From Caccousia sp900752115 (GTDB taxonomy: Bacteria > Bacillota > Clostridia > Oscillospirales > Acutalibacteraceae), in contig CABRNB010000024.1 of the NCBI GenBank assembly GCA_902472225.1, forward strand, positions 1-29,897: a stretch of DNA of 29,897 nt, in the 5' to 3' direction. The position numbers were made by a program, and so were the translations under genes. Shown here one piece after another: positions 13,246 through 22,300 of the stretch. Under the pieces are notes generated by a model. That model saw only the letters and a list, made by a program, of their open reading frames with translations, did no database searches and had not been told where the DNA came from. Positions within the stretch are counted from its first letter, which is position 1; each line of letters opens with the position of its first letter.

Positions 13246-14724
13246 CTAGTCGACGCGGCGGAAGCCCTTGACGGGCCGCCCTTCCTCCCACTCTCCGGTG
13301 AAGAGGATCTGACCGTCGCGGTATTCCGTGCCGTGGCCGTGACGCTTTCCGTCCTTCCATTCGCCGGTGTAGATCAGGTTGCCGTCGGGATCGAAGGCAG
13401 AGCCGAGACCGGTGGGCACGTTGTCCTTCCATTTTCCGGCAAAGAGCGAGCCGTCGCGGGAGCTGAAGGCCACGCCCACGCCCTCGCGCACATTCTGCTT
13501 CCACCGGCCGGCGTAGCAGAGCTTGCCGCTCTTGTAATAGTACACGCCGAAGCCGTCGCGGCGATCGTCGCGGTATTCGCCCTCGTAGGCGGTGCAGCCG
13601 TTTTCCATCTGCGTGCGGCCGCGGCCCGTGCGCTTGCCGTTCTCCAGCGTGCCGAAATAGAGATAGCTCTCGTCGGCGCTCACGACGATCTGCTTGACCG
13701 CCCGGAGAGACGGCAGCAGAATCGGTTCCTGCTCGGGCGGCAGAGCCTCGCGCTTTTCCAGCGCCGGAGCCCGCACCGTCCCGGAGCGGTTGCGCGCGGC
13801 AACGGTATATTTCGACGGCTTGCCGCCGCCCTTTTTCGCGTTCGATACCTCGTTGAGCAGGGCGTTGACGGCCTTGGCGTTTGCGGCGTCGTCGATCAAA
13901 ATGCGCTCGGCCTCCCGCGGGGCCGTCTCGATGACGATCTCCTCGCGGAAGAAATCGACCTCCCGGTTGACGGCGTAATCGCCGCGCGCCGGGGCGGGGG
14001 GTTCGCTTTTTTTCGGGGAGGCATTTCGCAGGGGCGCGGTGTTGTCCACCACCTCGAACGCGTCGAGCCCGCTTTCGTCCTCCTGCGGGACGGAGGGCAG
14101 ACGCATGGAGAAGGGCTTGTCGCGCTCGCGGTCCAGAACGGCTGCGCGGCGTTCCGCCTGTTCCGGCGGACAGAAGCCCGCCGTTGAGCCGGTCAGCTCC
14201 GCGAGCACCGGCGGTTCCCCGGCCTCGGCGTTCACGAGGCTGGCAAGGCCGCCTTCGGGCAGCTCGCAGCGCACCAGCGTCTCCGGAACGTACTGCTGTG
14301 CCTGCGCGTCCCAGCGAAGCAGCTGCAGCCGGTTGTCTCCGGCGGGGCGCAGGTATGCGGCGGCGCGGTTCGTCACGCCGCAGTCGTAGTAGGCCGTCTG
14401 CAGCCATTCGTAATCAAAATTCAGGCGTGTTTTCGACACGATCTCCCCCGCGAGATTGCGCGCCACGATGCTCCAGCCGTACTCTTCCGGGGCGGCCTCC
14501 TCAAGCATCAGGCTTCCGCAGCGCTTCTCCCAGCGCAGATCGCGCTTCGTGAGGCGGTAGGAGTAGACGATCTCTTTACCGTCCTCCACGGCCTTTTCGC
14601 GGCCGGACTGCCGTTTGGTCCCGCTGAACCACGCGCGCAGCAGCCTGCAGAATACCGCTTTCCCGCGCGGCGCGCCGTCGTAGGGGCTCAGCAGAACGGC
14701 GCATATTCTGTTTTCTTCGGTCAT
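13246..14724 (-). CDS. MORN-repeat protein of unknown function
   Basis: 492 aa from ATG 14724, with AAGGA about 8 nt upstream. Residues about 1-200 form an uncharacterised N-terminal region (YSYRLTKRDLRWEKRCG..., RAAAYLRPAGDNRLQLLRWD); about 200-330 is a charged, probably disordered linker; about 345-490 holds six MORN repeats, for example YEGEYRDDRRDGFGVYYYKS, YAGRWKQNVREGVGVAF, FAGKWKDNVPTGLGSAF and YTGEWKDGKRHGHGTEY. MORN arrays bind lipids or proteins and act as scaffolds. No signal peptide or membrane segment. A - strand promoter lies at 14808-14836, and the MBL gene follows in the same direction, so the two may form one unit. Confidence 0.88.
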   Translation of the reverse strand: MTEENRICAVLLSPYDGAPRGKAVFCRLLRAWFSGTKRQSGREKAVEDGKEIVYSYRLTKRDLRWEKRCGSLMLEEAAPEEYGWSIVARNLAGEIVSKTRLNFDYEWLQTAYYDCGVTNRAAAYLRPAGDNRLQLLRWDAQAQQYVPETLVRCELPEGGLASLVNAEAGEPPVLAELTGSTAGFCPPEQAERRAAVLDRERDKPFSMRLPSVPQEDESGLDAFEVVDNTAPLRNASPKKSEPPAPARGDYAVNREVDFFREEIVIETAPREAERILIDDAANAKAVNALLNEVSNAKKGGGKPSKYTVAARNRSGTVRAPALEKREALPPEQEPILLPSLRAVKQIVVSADESYLYFGTLENGKRTGRGRTQMENGCTAYEGEYRDDRRDGFGVYYYKSGKLCYAGRWKQNVREGVGVAFSSRDGSLFAGKWKDNVPTGLGSAFDPDGNLIYTGEWKDGKRHGHGTEYRDGQILFTGEWEEGRPVKGFRRVD

Positions 14725-14807
14725 TTCGGGTTCCTTCCTTCGGGCCGCGGCAGGGCGGTTTTTGGCGGCATGCCCGGCAGGGCGCGCCGTCGTTTCGTTT
14801 GCTCTTT

Positions 14808-14836
14808 ATTGTACCACATCCCCCCGCGGCGCGCAA
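14808..14836 (-). promoter_or_regulatory. Promoter of the MORN/MBL unit
   Basis: On the - strand TTGCGC (14831-14836), exact 17-bp spacer, TACAAT (14808-14813), about 85 bp upstream of the MORN start. Confidence 0.6.
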
Positions 14837-14854
14837 CCGTCGTTCGCTTCCGTC

Positions 14855-14883
14855 TTGTATTTCTCTCCAAAATTCTGTATGAT
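14855..14883 (+). promoter_or_regulatory. Promoter of the ribulokinase gene
   Basis: TTGTAT (14855-14860), exact 17-bp spacer, TATGAT (14878-14883), about 95 bp before the start codon. It is divergent from the MORN promoter, with -35 boxes 18 bp apart. Confidence 0.65.
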
Positions 14884-14976
14884 AAGAGAAGAATTTCGAA
14901 ACAATTTGAAAAGCAATTGCGAAGGGCCGCGTAAGTCCTCCGCAGCCGCAAATATGACAGGGAGGCGTTTCAGGCA

Positions 14977-16638
14977 ATGAATCGGTATGCAGTCGGCGTG
15001 GATTTCGGTTCGCTTTCGGGGCGGGCCGTCGTTCTGGATCTGAGCACGGGGGAGGTGAAGGCCGGCGCGCTGTATGAGTATCCCCACGGCGTGATGGACT
15101 CCTGTCTGCCGGACGGGACTCCGCTCGGCGACGGCTGGGCGCTTCAGCACCCGCAGGACTACCTTGACGTGCTTTCGCGCACCGTGCCGCAGGTGCTGCA
15201 GGAGGCGGGCGTGTCCGCGCAGGAGATCGCCGCCGTCGGGATTGACTGTACGGCCAGTACGGCGCTGCCGGTGCGCACGAGCGGTAAACCGCTGTGCTTT
15301 GAGGAAAAGTTTGCCTCGCACCCGCACGCCTATGCGAAGATGTGGAAGCACCACGCCGCGCAGCCGCTGGCGGACGAAATGACGCGCCTCGCGCGGGAGC
15401 GCGGGGAGAGCTGGCTGGCGTATTACGGCGGGCGCGTGTCGTCGGAGTGGTCGCTGCCGAAGCTGTGGCAGATGCTCCGCGAGGATGAGGAGGTCAGCCG
15501 CGCCGCCGACCGCTGGGTCGAGGCCGCCGACTGGATCGTCTGGCAGCTGTGCGGGAAATTCACCCCGAACGCCTGCGCCGCCGGGTACAAGGCCTTCTGG
15601 CGCAAGGGAAAGGGATATCCCTCCCGGGATTTTTTTGCCGCTCTCGATGAGCGGTTGGCCCTTGCGGTGGAGGAGAAGCTCGGCGGGGATCCGCTGCCTC
15701 CCGGATCGCTCGCCGGCTTTGTGACAAAGCACGGAGCGGCCCTCACCGGCCTGGCGGTCGGCACGCCCGTCGCGGTCGGCGGCGTTGACGCCCATGTCTG
15801 CGTCCCTGCTGCCGGGCTCGACGGCCCCGGCCAGCTGCTGGCGATCATCGGCACCTCGACGTGCCACATGATCATGAGCGAAAAGGAGCTTGCCGTGCCC
15901 GGTATCTGCGGCGTGGTGGAGGACGGCATCCTCCCCGGCCTGTTCGGCTATGAGGCCGGGCAGAGCGCCGTGGGCGACTGCTTTGCGTGGTATCTCGACA
16001 ACTGTCTGCCCGCGTCCGTGCGCGAGGAGGCGGCGAGAGAGGGAAAGGGCCTGCACGCGTATCTGCGGGAGCGCGCGTCGCGCCTGCGCCCCGGCGAGAG
16101 CGGCCTGCTCGCTCTCGACTGGTGGAACGGCAACCGCTCCGTGCTTACGGACGCCTCCCTGTCCGGAACGATTCTCGGACTTACGCTGCGCACAAAGCCC
16201 GAGGAAATCTACCGCGCCCTGCTGGAGGCGACCGCCTACGGCACGAGGATGATTGTCGAGAACTACCGCGCCCACGGCCTGCCCGTCGAGCGCTTCGTCG
16301 CGTCGGGCGGCATTCCGCTCAAGGATCCGCTCATGATGCAGATTTATGCCGATGTGCTCGGGATGCCGGTACATATCGCGGCGGCGGCACAGGGCCCGGC
16401 GGTCGGATCGGCGATTCTCGCAGCGGTGGCGGCGGGCCGCGAGCGCAGCGGCTTCGGCGAGGTCGGCGAGGCGGTGCGCGCCCTCGGCAAGCTTTCCGGC
16501 GACGTGTATGTCCCGAATCCGGAGGCCGCCGCTGTTTACGACCGGCTCTTCGCGGAGTACCGCGAGGTGCATGACTTCTTCGGACGGGGCGGCAGCGGCG
16601 TCATGCACCGCCTGCGCGCCATCCGCGCCGAAGCGTAA
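14977..16638 (+). CDS. araB: Ribulokinase (FGGY carbohydrate kinase)
   Basis: 553 aa, the usual ribulokinase length. ATG 14977 has GGGAGGCG upstream. Cytoplasmic FGGY kinase that phosphorylates L-ribulose with ATP in arabinose use. Seen: N-terminal phosphate loop YAVGVDFGSLSGRAVVLD; the AraB-typical YPHGVMD, LPDGTPLGDGWALQHPQDYL and IDCTAS segments; SEWSLPKLWQ; central GGVDAHV; and the C-terminal FGGY-type segment RFVASGGIPLKDPLMMQIYA followed by a Gly/Ala-rich GPAVGSAILAAVAAG. These features separate it from xylulokinase and rhamnulokinase. No araA or araD lies in the window, so the rest of the pathway must be elsewhere. A promoter is visible upstream; no terminator follows before the GH25 gene 80 bp downstream. 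Confidence 0.93.
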   Translation: MNRYAVGVDFGSLSGRAVVLDLSTGEVKAGALYEYPHGVMDSCLPDGTPLGDGWALQHPQDYLDVLSRTVPQVLQEAGVSAQEIAAVGIDCTASTALPVRTSGKPLCFEEKFASHPHAYAKMWKHHAAQPLADEMTRLARERGESWLAYYGGRVSSEWSLPKLWQMLREDEEVSRAADRWVEAADWIVWQLCGKFTPNACAAGYKAFWRKGKGYPSRDFFAALDERLALAVEEKLGGDPLPPGSLAGFVTKHGAALTGLAVGTPVAVGGVDAHVCVPAAGLDGPGQLLAIIGTSTCHMIMSEKELAVPGICGVVEDGILPGLFGYEAGQSAVGDCFAWYLDNCLPASVREEAAREGKGLHAYLRERASRLRPGESGLLALDWWNGNRSVLTDASLSGTILGLTLRTKPEEIYRALLEATAYGTRMIVENYRAHGLPVERFVASGGIPLKDPLMMQIYADVLGMPVHIAAAAQGPAVGSAILAAVAAGRERSGFGEVGEAVRALGKLSGDVYVPNPEAAAVYDRLFAEYREVHDFFGRGGSGVMHRLRAIRAEA

Positions 16639-16718
16639 CGGCGGACCCCGGCGGCGGGAAAGCCGTCACACGCTTCCCTCCTCCGTCATAGGATGAAGGG
16701 GGAAGGAGGCGTTGACCG

Positions 16719-17642
16719 ATGAACGGAATCGACGTCAGCTATCATCAGGGAAAAATCGACTGGAACGCCGTGAAGCAGGCAGGCATCGACTTTGCCATCC
16801 TGCGCGCGGGATACGGTACCTCCGCCGCACAGGAGGATAAATGTTTCGACGCCAATATCAAGGGCGCGCTTGCCGCCGGCATCGACGTGGGCGTGTACTG
16901 GTTCAGCTACGCTGTAACGCCGGAGGACGCCCGGCTGGAGGCGCGGGCCTGCCGCGATGTTCTCGCCCCTTACTGGGGGAAACTCACGTACCCTGTTTAC
17001 CACGACTATGAATACGACACGGAGCGGTACGTGAAGGAAAAAACAGGCCGCGACCCGACGCGCGCCGAACGCACCGCCGTGATTGCGGCGTTTCTGCAGG
17101 AGATCGAAAGTTTCGGCTACCGCGGCGGCGTGTACACGAACCGCGATTATATGAAGAACCGCCTCGATATGAACGCGCTCGCGCCGTATGAGCTGTGGGT
17201 GGCCGATTACAGCGCCCAGCAGATTGACGCGCGCGCGGGGCTGTGGCAGACGGGCAGCACGGGCAAGGTGTCCGGCATTGCGGGGAACGTCGATATCAAC
17301 CGGGGCCTTTTGGACTATCCGGCGCTGCTGCGCGCCGCGGGAAAGAACGGCCTTGTTCCCGCCGTGCCTCCCGCGCCCGCGGGTCCCGGCTGGGTGAGCG
17401 ACACGACCTCCACGGTCGAGATCGCGCGGTACGCCGTTTACACGGTGAAAATCACCGGCGAGGACATCACCCCGCTCCCCGGCACGCCGGGCGTGGTGTG
17501 GCCGATCCGCTGCCGCCGGGAAGGAAACGCGACGTACTGGCACATTGCGGCCGTCGGCGAACCCGGCAGCGAGACGGGGCTCTATCCCGCCGGGGGCGGA
17601 GACAGAATCTTTGTGGCGAGGGTGAAGGCGGGAGAATCATAA
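16719..17642 (+). CDS. GH25 family lysozyme-like protein (N,O-diacetylmuramidase)
   Basis: 307 aa from ATG 16719, with GGAGG upstream. Residues about 1-205 form the GH25 barrel: GIDVSYHQGKIDW (Asp5), FAILRAGYGTS, VGVYWFSYA, then the catalytic DxE in HDYEYD (Asp96, Glu98), GGVYTNRDY, and the closing LWQTGSTGKV...GNVDINRG. The family cleaves the beta-1,4 bond between MurNAc and GlcNAc in peptidoglycan. A Pro/Ala linker (about 210-230) joins a C-terminal domain of about 75 residues that I do not recognise and that may bind the cell wall. No signal peptide is visible, so it is either released by lysis, exported non-classically or phage-derived; no phage genes lie nearby. No clear promoter in the 80-bp gap after araB. 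Confidence 0.9.
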   Translation: MNGIDVSYHQGKIDWNAVKQAGIDFAILRAGYGTSAAQEDKCFDANIKGALAAGIDVGVYWFSYAVTPEDARLEARACRDVLAPYWGKLTYPVYHDYEYDTERYVKEKTGRDPTRAERTAVIAAFLQEIESFGYRGGVYTNRDYMKNRLDMNALAPYELWVADYSAQQIDARAGLWQTGSTGKVSGIAGNVDINRGLLDYPALLRAAGKNGLVPAVPPAPAGPGWVSDTTSTVEIARYAVYTVKITGEDITPLPGTPGVVWPIRCRREGNATYWHIAAVGEPGSETGLYPAGGGDRIFVARVKAGES

Positions 17643-17898
17643 GCTCCCGCCGAACGGAAGCGAATTTGGCTCCGCTTGTTTCGGCGGGGCTTGGAGTGTG
17701 ACAGCATGGGAAAAAGCATATTTCTGATTGAGGGAAATTTGTGCGGGGAGCGAATGAACACCGGTCTCCGCTCCCGCTTCGGTCGGTGCCTTACTGTGTG
17801 CCACCGGCACACGGCACCCGGAGCGGCAGCGGAGACCCAGGCTCAGCCTGGCAAGGCAGGAAAACGGAAGAGATATCGTTTTCGGCATGAGCCGAAGA
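17641..17898. other. Hairpin-dense intergenic region, candidate structured RNA
   Basis: Several stems follow one another from the GH25 stop codon: AAGCTCCCGCCGAA (17641-17654) with TTCGGCGGGGCTT (about 17680-17692, one bulge); GGTCTCCGCT (17763-17772) with AGCGGAGACC (17828-17837), enclosing GGTGCC/GGCACC (17785-17790/17813-17818) and GTGTGCC-ACC-GGCACAC (17796-17812); CCAGGCT-C-AGCCTGG (17837-17851); AAAACG/CGTTTT (17861-17882); TTCGGC-ATGA-GCCGAA (17881-17896). The terminator at 17920 closes the series on the + strand. It matches no riboswitch or housekeeping RNA that I recognise. It could be a long 3' UTR, an independent RNA or a palindromic element. No clear internal promoter was found. 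Confidence 0.5.
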
Positions 17899-17919
17899 AC
17901 AAAAGCGGAACGCATAACA

Positions 17920-17966
17920 AGACCCCTTTGCACGCCCTGGTGGGCATGCAAAGGGGTCTGACTTTT
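17920..17966 (+). terminator. Strong hairpin terminator with CCCCTTTGC stem
   Basis: AGACCCCTTTGCA (17920-17932) pairs perfectly with TGCAAAGGGGTCT (17947-17959), with GCCC/GGGC continuing the stem inside. GACTTTTG follows on the + strand. The stem shares CCCCTTTGC with the terminator at 11782-11813. The rest of the gap to 18105 holds minor hairpins only (for example CCGTCC/GGACGG near 18057-18076). Confidence 0.75.
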
Positions 17967-18105
17967 GTATGAGACCGGAAGCATTCCGACAGACGGCCCG
18001 GCGTCCGGCAGAGCGCAAAAGAGCGGCCGGCTCGGGTTCCGGCTGCCTTTCTGTTCCGTCCGCCTTGCCGGGACGGCGTGCACAGGTTTGGTCCGTCTGC
18101 GCGTA

Positions 18106-19116
18106 TCAGAGCAGCTCAATGCCTGCTTCGCGGCAGGCGGCGAGGGTGGCGTCGTCCCAGACGGAGACCTGCACCTCGCCGATGTGGGCCTTGTGCAGCA
18201 GGAGCATGCACAGGCGCGACTGGCCGATGCCGCCGCCGATGGTCAGCGGGAGCTTGCCCTCAAGGAGCATTTTGTGGAAGGTCAGGGAACGGCGCGCGTC
18301 GCAGCCCGCCTCGGTGAGCTGGCGGTCCATGGCCGCCGGGTCCACGCGGATGCCCATGCTCGAGAGCTCGATCGCGCGGTCGAGGACGTCGTCCCAGAAG
18401 AGCAGGTCGCCGTTGAGCGTCCAGTCGTCGTAGTCGGGAGCGCGTCCGTCATGCCGCATACCGGAGCGCAGGCGTCCGCCGATCTGCATCACAAAGGCGG
18501 TTTTGCACTCGGCGAGAAGCGCGTCCTCGCGCTCCTTCGGGGTCAGGTGGGGCCAGCGGTCCTCGAGCTCCTGCGTCGTCACAAAGGTAATGTCGCGGGA
18601 GAGGCCGCCCGGCAGCTGCGGGAAATAGTACTGCAGCTCCTCGAGCGTGTTGCAGATGACGCCCACAATCTTGCGGACGGTGTCCTTCAGATAGTCGAGC
18701 GTGCGCTCCTCGGGGAGGATGACCTTTTCCCAGTCCCACTGATCGACGTAAATCGAATGCAGGTTGTCAAGCTCCTCGTCGCGGCGGATGGCGTTCATGT
18801 CCGTCAGAAGGCCGTTGCCGGGGTGGAAGTCGTAGCGGTAGAGCGCCATGCGCTTCCATTTCGCGAGCGAGTGGACGACCTGCGCGCCCTCGCCGCCGAC
18901 CGCCGGGATATCAAAGCCGACCGGGCGCTCAACGCCGTTAAGGTCGTCGTTCAGGCCGCTCGAGGGCTCCACAAACAGAGGCGCGGTGACGCGCTTGAGG
19001 TGCAGGGCGAGGCACAGCTTCTGCTGGAACAGATTCTTAATCAGGCCGATTGCCTTCTGCGTATCGTAGAGGCCGAGGCACGAGCGGTACCCCTCCGGAA
19101 TCCAAACGTGGTTCAT
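18106..19116 (-). CDS. asnA: Aspartate-ammonia ligase (AsnA-type asparagine synthetase)
   Basis: 336 aa, matching the family length of about 330. Start ATG 19116 (MNHVWIPEGYRSCLGL) with GGGAG 8 nt upstream; the 13-codon upstream extension lacks a ribosome binding site. It makes asparagine from aspartate, ammonia and ATP in the cytoplasm, with a class II aminoacyl-tRNA-synthetase-like fold. Family hallmarks: TAPLFVEPSSGLNDDLNGVE near the N-terminus, HSLAKWKRMAL, DMNAIRRDEELDNLHSIYVDQWDWEKVI, SSMGIRVD, and the class II motif-3-like LTIGGGIGQSRLCMLLL. Transcribed from its own promoter (19216-19245), downstream of ftsK on the same strand. Confidence 0.96.
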   Translation of the reverse strand: MNHVWIPEGYRSCLGLYDTQKAIGLIKNLFQQKLCLALHLKRVTAPLFVEPSSGLNDDLNGVERPVGFDIPAVGGEGAQVVHSLAKWKRMALYRYDFHPGNGLLTDMNAIRRDEELDNLHSIYVDQWDWEKVILPEERTLDYLKDTVRKIVGVICNTLEELQYYFPQLPGGLSRDITFVTTQELEDRWPHLTPKEREDALLAECKTAFVMQIGGRLRSGMRHDGRAPDYDDWTLNGDLLFWDDVLDRAIELSSMGIRVDPAAMDRQLTEAGCDARRSLTFHKMLLEGKLPLTIGGGIGQSRLCMLLLHKAHIGEVQVSVWDDATLAACREAGIELL

Positions 19117-19215
19117 GTCAATCACTCCCGCGCCCCCGCGAAGCCGCCGGGGCAAAAATTTATGAAGCCTGCGATGTGCAGGATTTCACATTAAAACTTG
19201 CAAAATGTCTTCTTT

Positions 19216-19245
19216 ATTGTACCGCATACCGGCGTGCCGTGTCAA
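19216..19245 (-). promoter_or_regulatory. Promoter of asnA
   Basis: On the - strand TTGACA (19240-19245), 18-bp spacer, TACAAT (19216-19221), about 95 bp upstream of the asnA start. A CTCGCCGGG/CCCGGCGAG hairpin (19257-19278) just upstream may mark the end of the ftsK transcript, but it has no T-run. Confidence 0.75.
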
Positions 19246-19311
19246 GCGGATTTGCGCTCGCCGGGCGCTCCCGGCGAGGCGCACGCCCGGCTTTCCCGGC
19301 GCTGCATACGG

Positions 19312-22300
19312 TCAGCTCTCCCAGCCGCGGTTCTGCGCCATCTCCAGATATTGCTGCCAGCTGATAAGCACCTGACGCGGCTTGCTGCCTTCATGCGGGC
19401 CGACAATGCCCATCTGCTCCATCTCGTCCACCAGCCGTCCGGCTCTCGCGTAGCCCAGACGCAGGCGGCGCTGCAGGAGCGACGTGGACGCCTGTCCCGC
19501 CTCGACGACACAGCGCACGGCCTCGGGGATCATCGGATCGCCCTCCGGCTCCTCGGAGCTCTCGGTCTGTTCCGCCGCGCCGCCGCGCTCGATCTCCTCC
19601 ATCACGGACTCGTCGTATTCGGCGGAGGCGGCCTTGCGGATGAAGTCCACGACGGCCTCAATCTCCCGATCGTCAATGAAGCAGCCCTGCACGCGCATCG
19701 GCTTCTGCACGCCGAGCGGCGAGAAGAGCATGTCGCCGCGTCCGAGCAGCTTTTCGGCCCCGCCCATGTCGAGAATGGTGCGCGAGTCCACCTGCGAGGA
19801 GACGGCAAACGCAATGCGGCTCGGGATGTTCGCCTTGATGATGCCGGTGATGACGTCGACCGAGGGGCGCTGCGTCGCGATGACAAGGTGCATGCCCGCG
19901 GCGCGCGCCATCTGCGCGAGGCGGCAGATGGAGTCCTCGACCTCGTTGGGCGCGGCCATCATGAGGTCGGCCAGCTCGTCGATGATGATGACGATCTGCG
20001 GCATGTGCTCCATGCGCATGCCCTGCTCGTCAATGTAGCCGCGCTCCCCGGCGAGACGGTTGTAGGAGGCGAGGTCGCGCACGTTGTTCGCCGCGAACTG
20101 CTGGTAGCGGCGGAGCATCTCGGTGACGGCCCAGTTCAGCGCCCCGGCCGCCTTGCGCGGGTCGGTGACCACGGGGACAATCAGATGGGGAATGCCGTTG
20201 TAGATGCCAAGCTCGACGACCTTCGGGTCGATCATGAGGAAGCGGACCTCCTGCGGCGTGCTCTTGTAGAGCAGGCTGACGATCAGGGAGTTGATGCACA
20301 CTGATTTGCCGGAGCCGGTGGAGCCCGCGATCAGCAGGTGCGGCATCTTGCCGAGGTCGGCGAGAACAAGCTCGCCCGCGATGTCGCGCCCGAGCACCGT
20401 CGTGAGCGGGCTTTCCGCGCGGCGGAAGGCGGGAGATTCGATCAGCTCGCGCATGCGCACGACGCTGACCTTCCGGTTCGGCACCTCAATGCCCACGGCG
20501 GCCTTGCCGGGGATCGGGGCCTCGATGCGCACGCCGAGGGCGGCGAGGTTCATGGCGATGTCGTCGGCGAGGTTGGTGATCTTGCTGATCTTGACCCCGG
20601 CGGCGGGCTGCAGCTCATACCGTGTGACGGCCGGGCCGCGGCATGCCTCCAGCATTGTGGCGCGCACGCCGAAGCTCTGCAGCGTCTCGATCAGCTTCTC
20701 GCCGTTGGCGTTCAGCTCCTCCTCCACCGAGTCCATGTCCGGCTCGGGGCTGTAGGTCAGGAAGGAGGTCGGCAGAGCGGGCAGAACGGCGGTCGGCTGC
20801 TTGGGCGCGGGCCGGACAGGCTGCGCGGCGGCCTGCGGCGGCGTTTGCGGCGCGGGAGCCGGGGAGGAGCTGTCCTGCGGCGCGGAAAGAGCGGGGGAAC
20901 CGGCAGGCTCCGGGGCTCCGGAGCCTGTTGTCAGCAGCCCGTCCGGCGTGTCCGGATTCAGTGTCAGCTGCTGCCCGCCCGCGCCGGTTGTTTCGTTGGT
21001 TTCTGCGGCAGGCAGGGGGCTTCCGGTTTCCTCATCCGGGCCGGAAAGCGCTTCGTCTTCTCCGGAATCCTCCTCAGCCTCGTCCGGAAAATCCTCCTCC
21101 GGGAACTGCTCCATATCCCAGCTGGTAAAGAAGGGATCTTCGTCCCAGTCGTCGCTGTTGTCGACGTAGACGTACCGGCCCGGGCCGGAGGGAGGCAGGA
21201 TCGGAGGCTCAAACGGGAGGCTCTGCGCCTCGGGAGCGTGCGTCGCTTCCTCCGGGGTTCCCTGTGCATGGGAGAGCAGAGCGGCGATTACGTCGTGCTG
21301 CGCTTCGGAAGCTGCGGGGGCCGCGCCCTGCGGCAGCTCCGCCTCGGACTTGTCCTGCTCCGGGAAAACGGACTGTGTTTCGGGTGCTTCGACCACCGTC
21401 TCGGAGGAGAGCCGCACCAGCGGAGCGGGGCGGTCGGACGGCACAGGCGCGGCGCGCTGCAGCCGGTCCCAGATGGTTTCCTCCTCCACTTCCTCGGCGG
21501 TGGGAACTTGTACAGCCGTCTCGGCCACGGAAGCCGGTGCAGCTGCCTCGACCACGGGAGCCGGTGCAGCCGTCTCGGCCACGGAAGCCGGTGCGGCCGC
21601 CTTGACCGCGGGGGCCGGTGCAGCCGTCTCGACCACGGGGGCCGGTGCGGCCGCTTCGACCGCGGAGGCTGCAGGGCGGGGAACCGCCTGCGCTTCGGAG
21701 ACGAGAGCGGTCAGACGCTCGCGGGGAGACGGGTGCGGCTCGCCCCGCGTGACAGGGGGCGGCGTGCGGGAGCCGTTCTCCTCCCCCGGTACGGCGGCCG
21801 GTGCGGAGGCGCGGGCAAGCCGGTCCCAGATGGAGACGGGCGGTTCGTCCGGTACGGGCGCGGCAGGCTGCGGACACGGCGCGGAAACCACGGCGGGCGC
21901 TTTCTGCGGCGGGCGGGCGCTGCCGGAGACGGGAGCTTCCACAAAGCCGCTGTTTTCGCATCGTGGCGCGCCGTAGATTTCCGAAATACTGTACGACGCG
22001 GGACGGGGGCGTTCCGGTTCCGGCTTGGGGCGCGGGACTGCCACGGGATAATATGGCTTCTTCGGCACCTTGGCGTAGTAGCTGCGGTACGGCTCGGGGA
22101 GTACCTCGTGCGCCGCCGGGCGCTGCGCCTGGGGACGGCTCGCCGGGGCCTGAGGCGGGCGGGCCGTCTGGATCGGCTGCGGCCATGCCGTGCGGTTCTG
22201 CACGGGCCGGGATGTCTCGACCGGCTGCGGCCACGTTGTCCGGGGCTGCGCGGGCCGGGCAGGCTGAGAGCGCGTCTGGGACCGCGGGGAGGCGGTCTGC

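Noticed and set aside
14806..16608. 600-codon open frame on the - strand opposite araB
   Set aside because: Typical high-GC shadow with Arg/His/Ala bias; the + strand is a complete ribulokinase.
16719..17642. GH25 gene considered as an endolysin of a prophage
   Set aside because: No holin, structural, integrase or terminase genes nearby; neighbours are housekeeping genes.
17706..17972. Possible 88-codon gene starting MGKSIFLIEG with a weak GGAG upstream
   Set aside because: Most of it is translated palindrome, it runs through the terminator hairpin, and its composition turns Arg/Lys/His-rich; no family recognised.
19117..19215. asnA leader considered as a T-box riboswitch
   Set aside because: The leader is under 100 nt and lacks the T-box sequence and a terminator.
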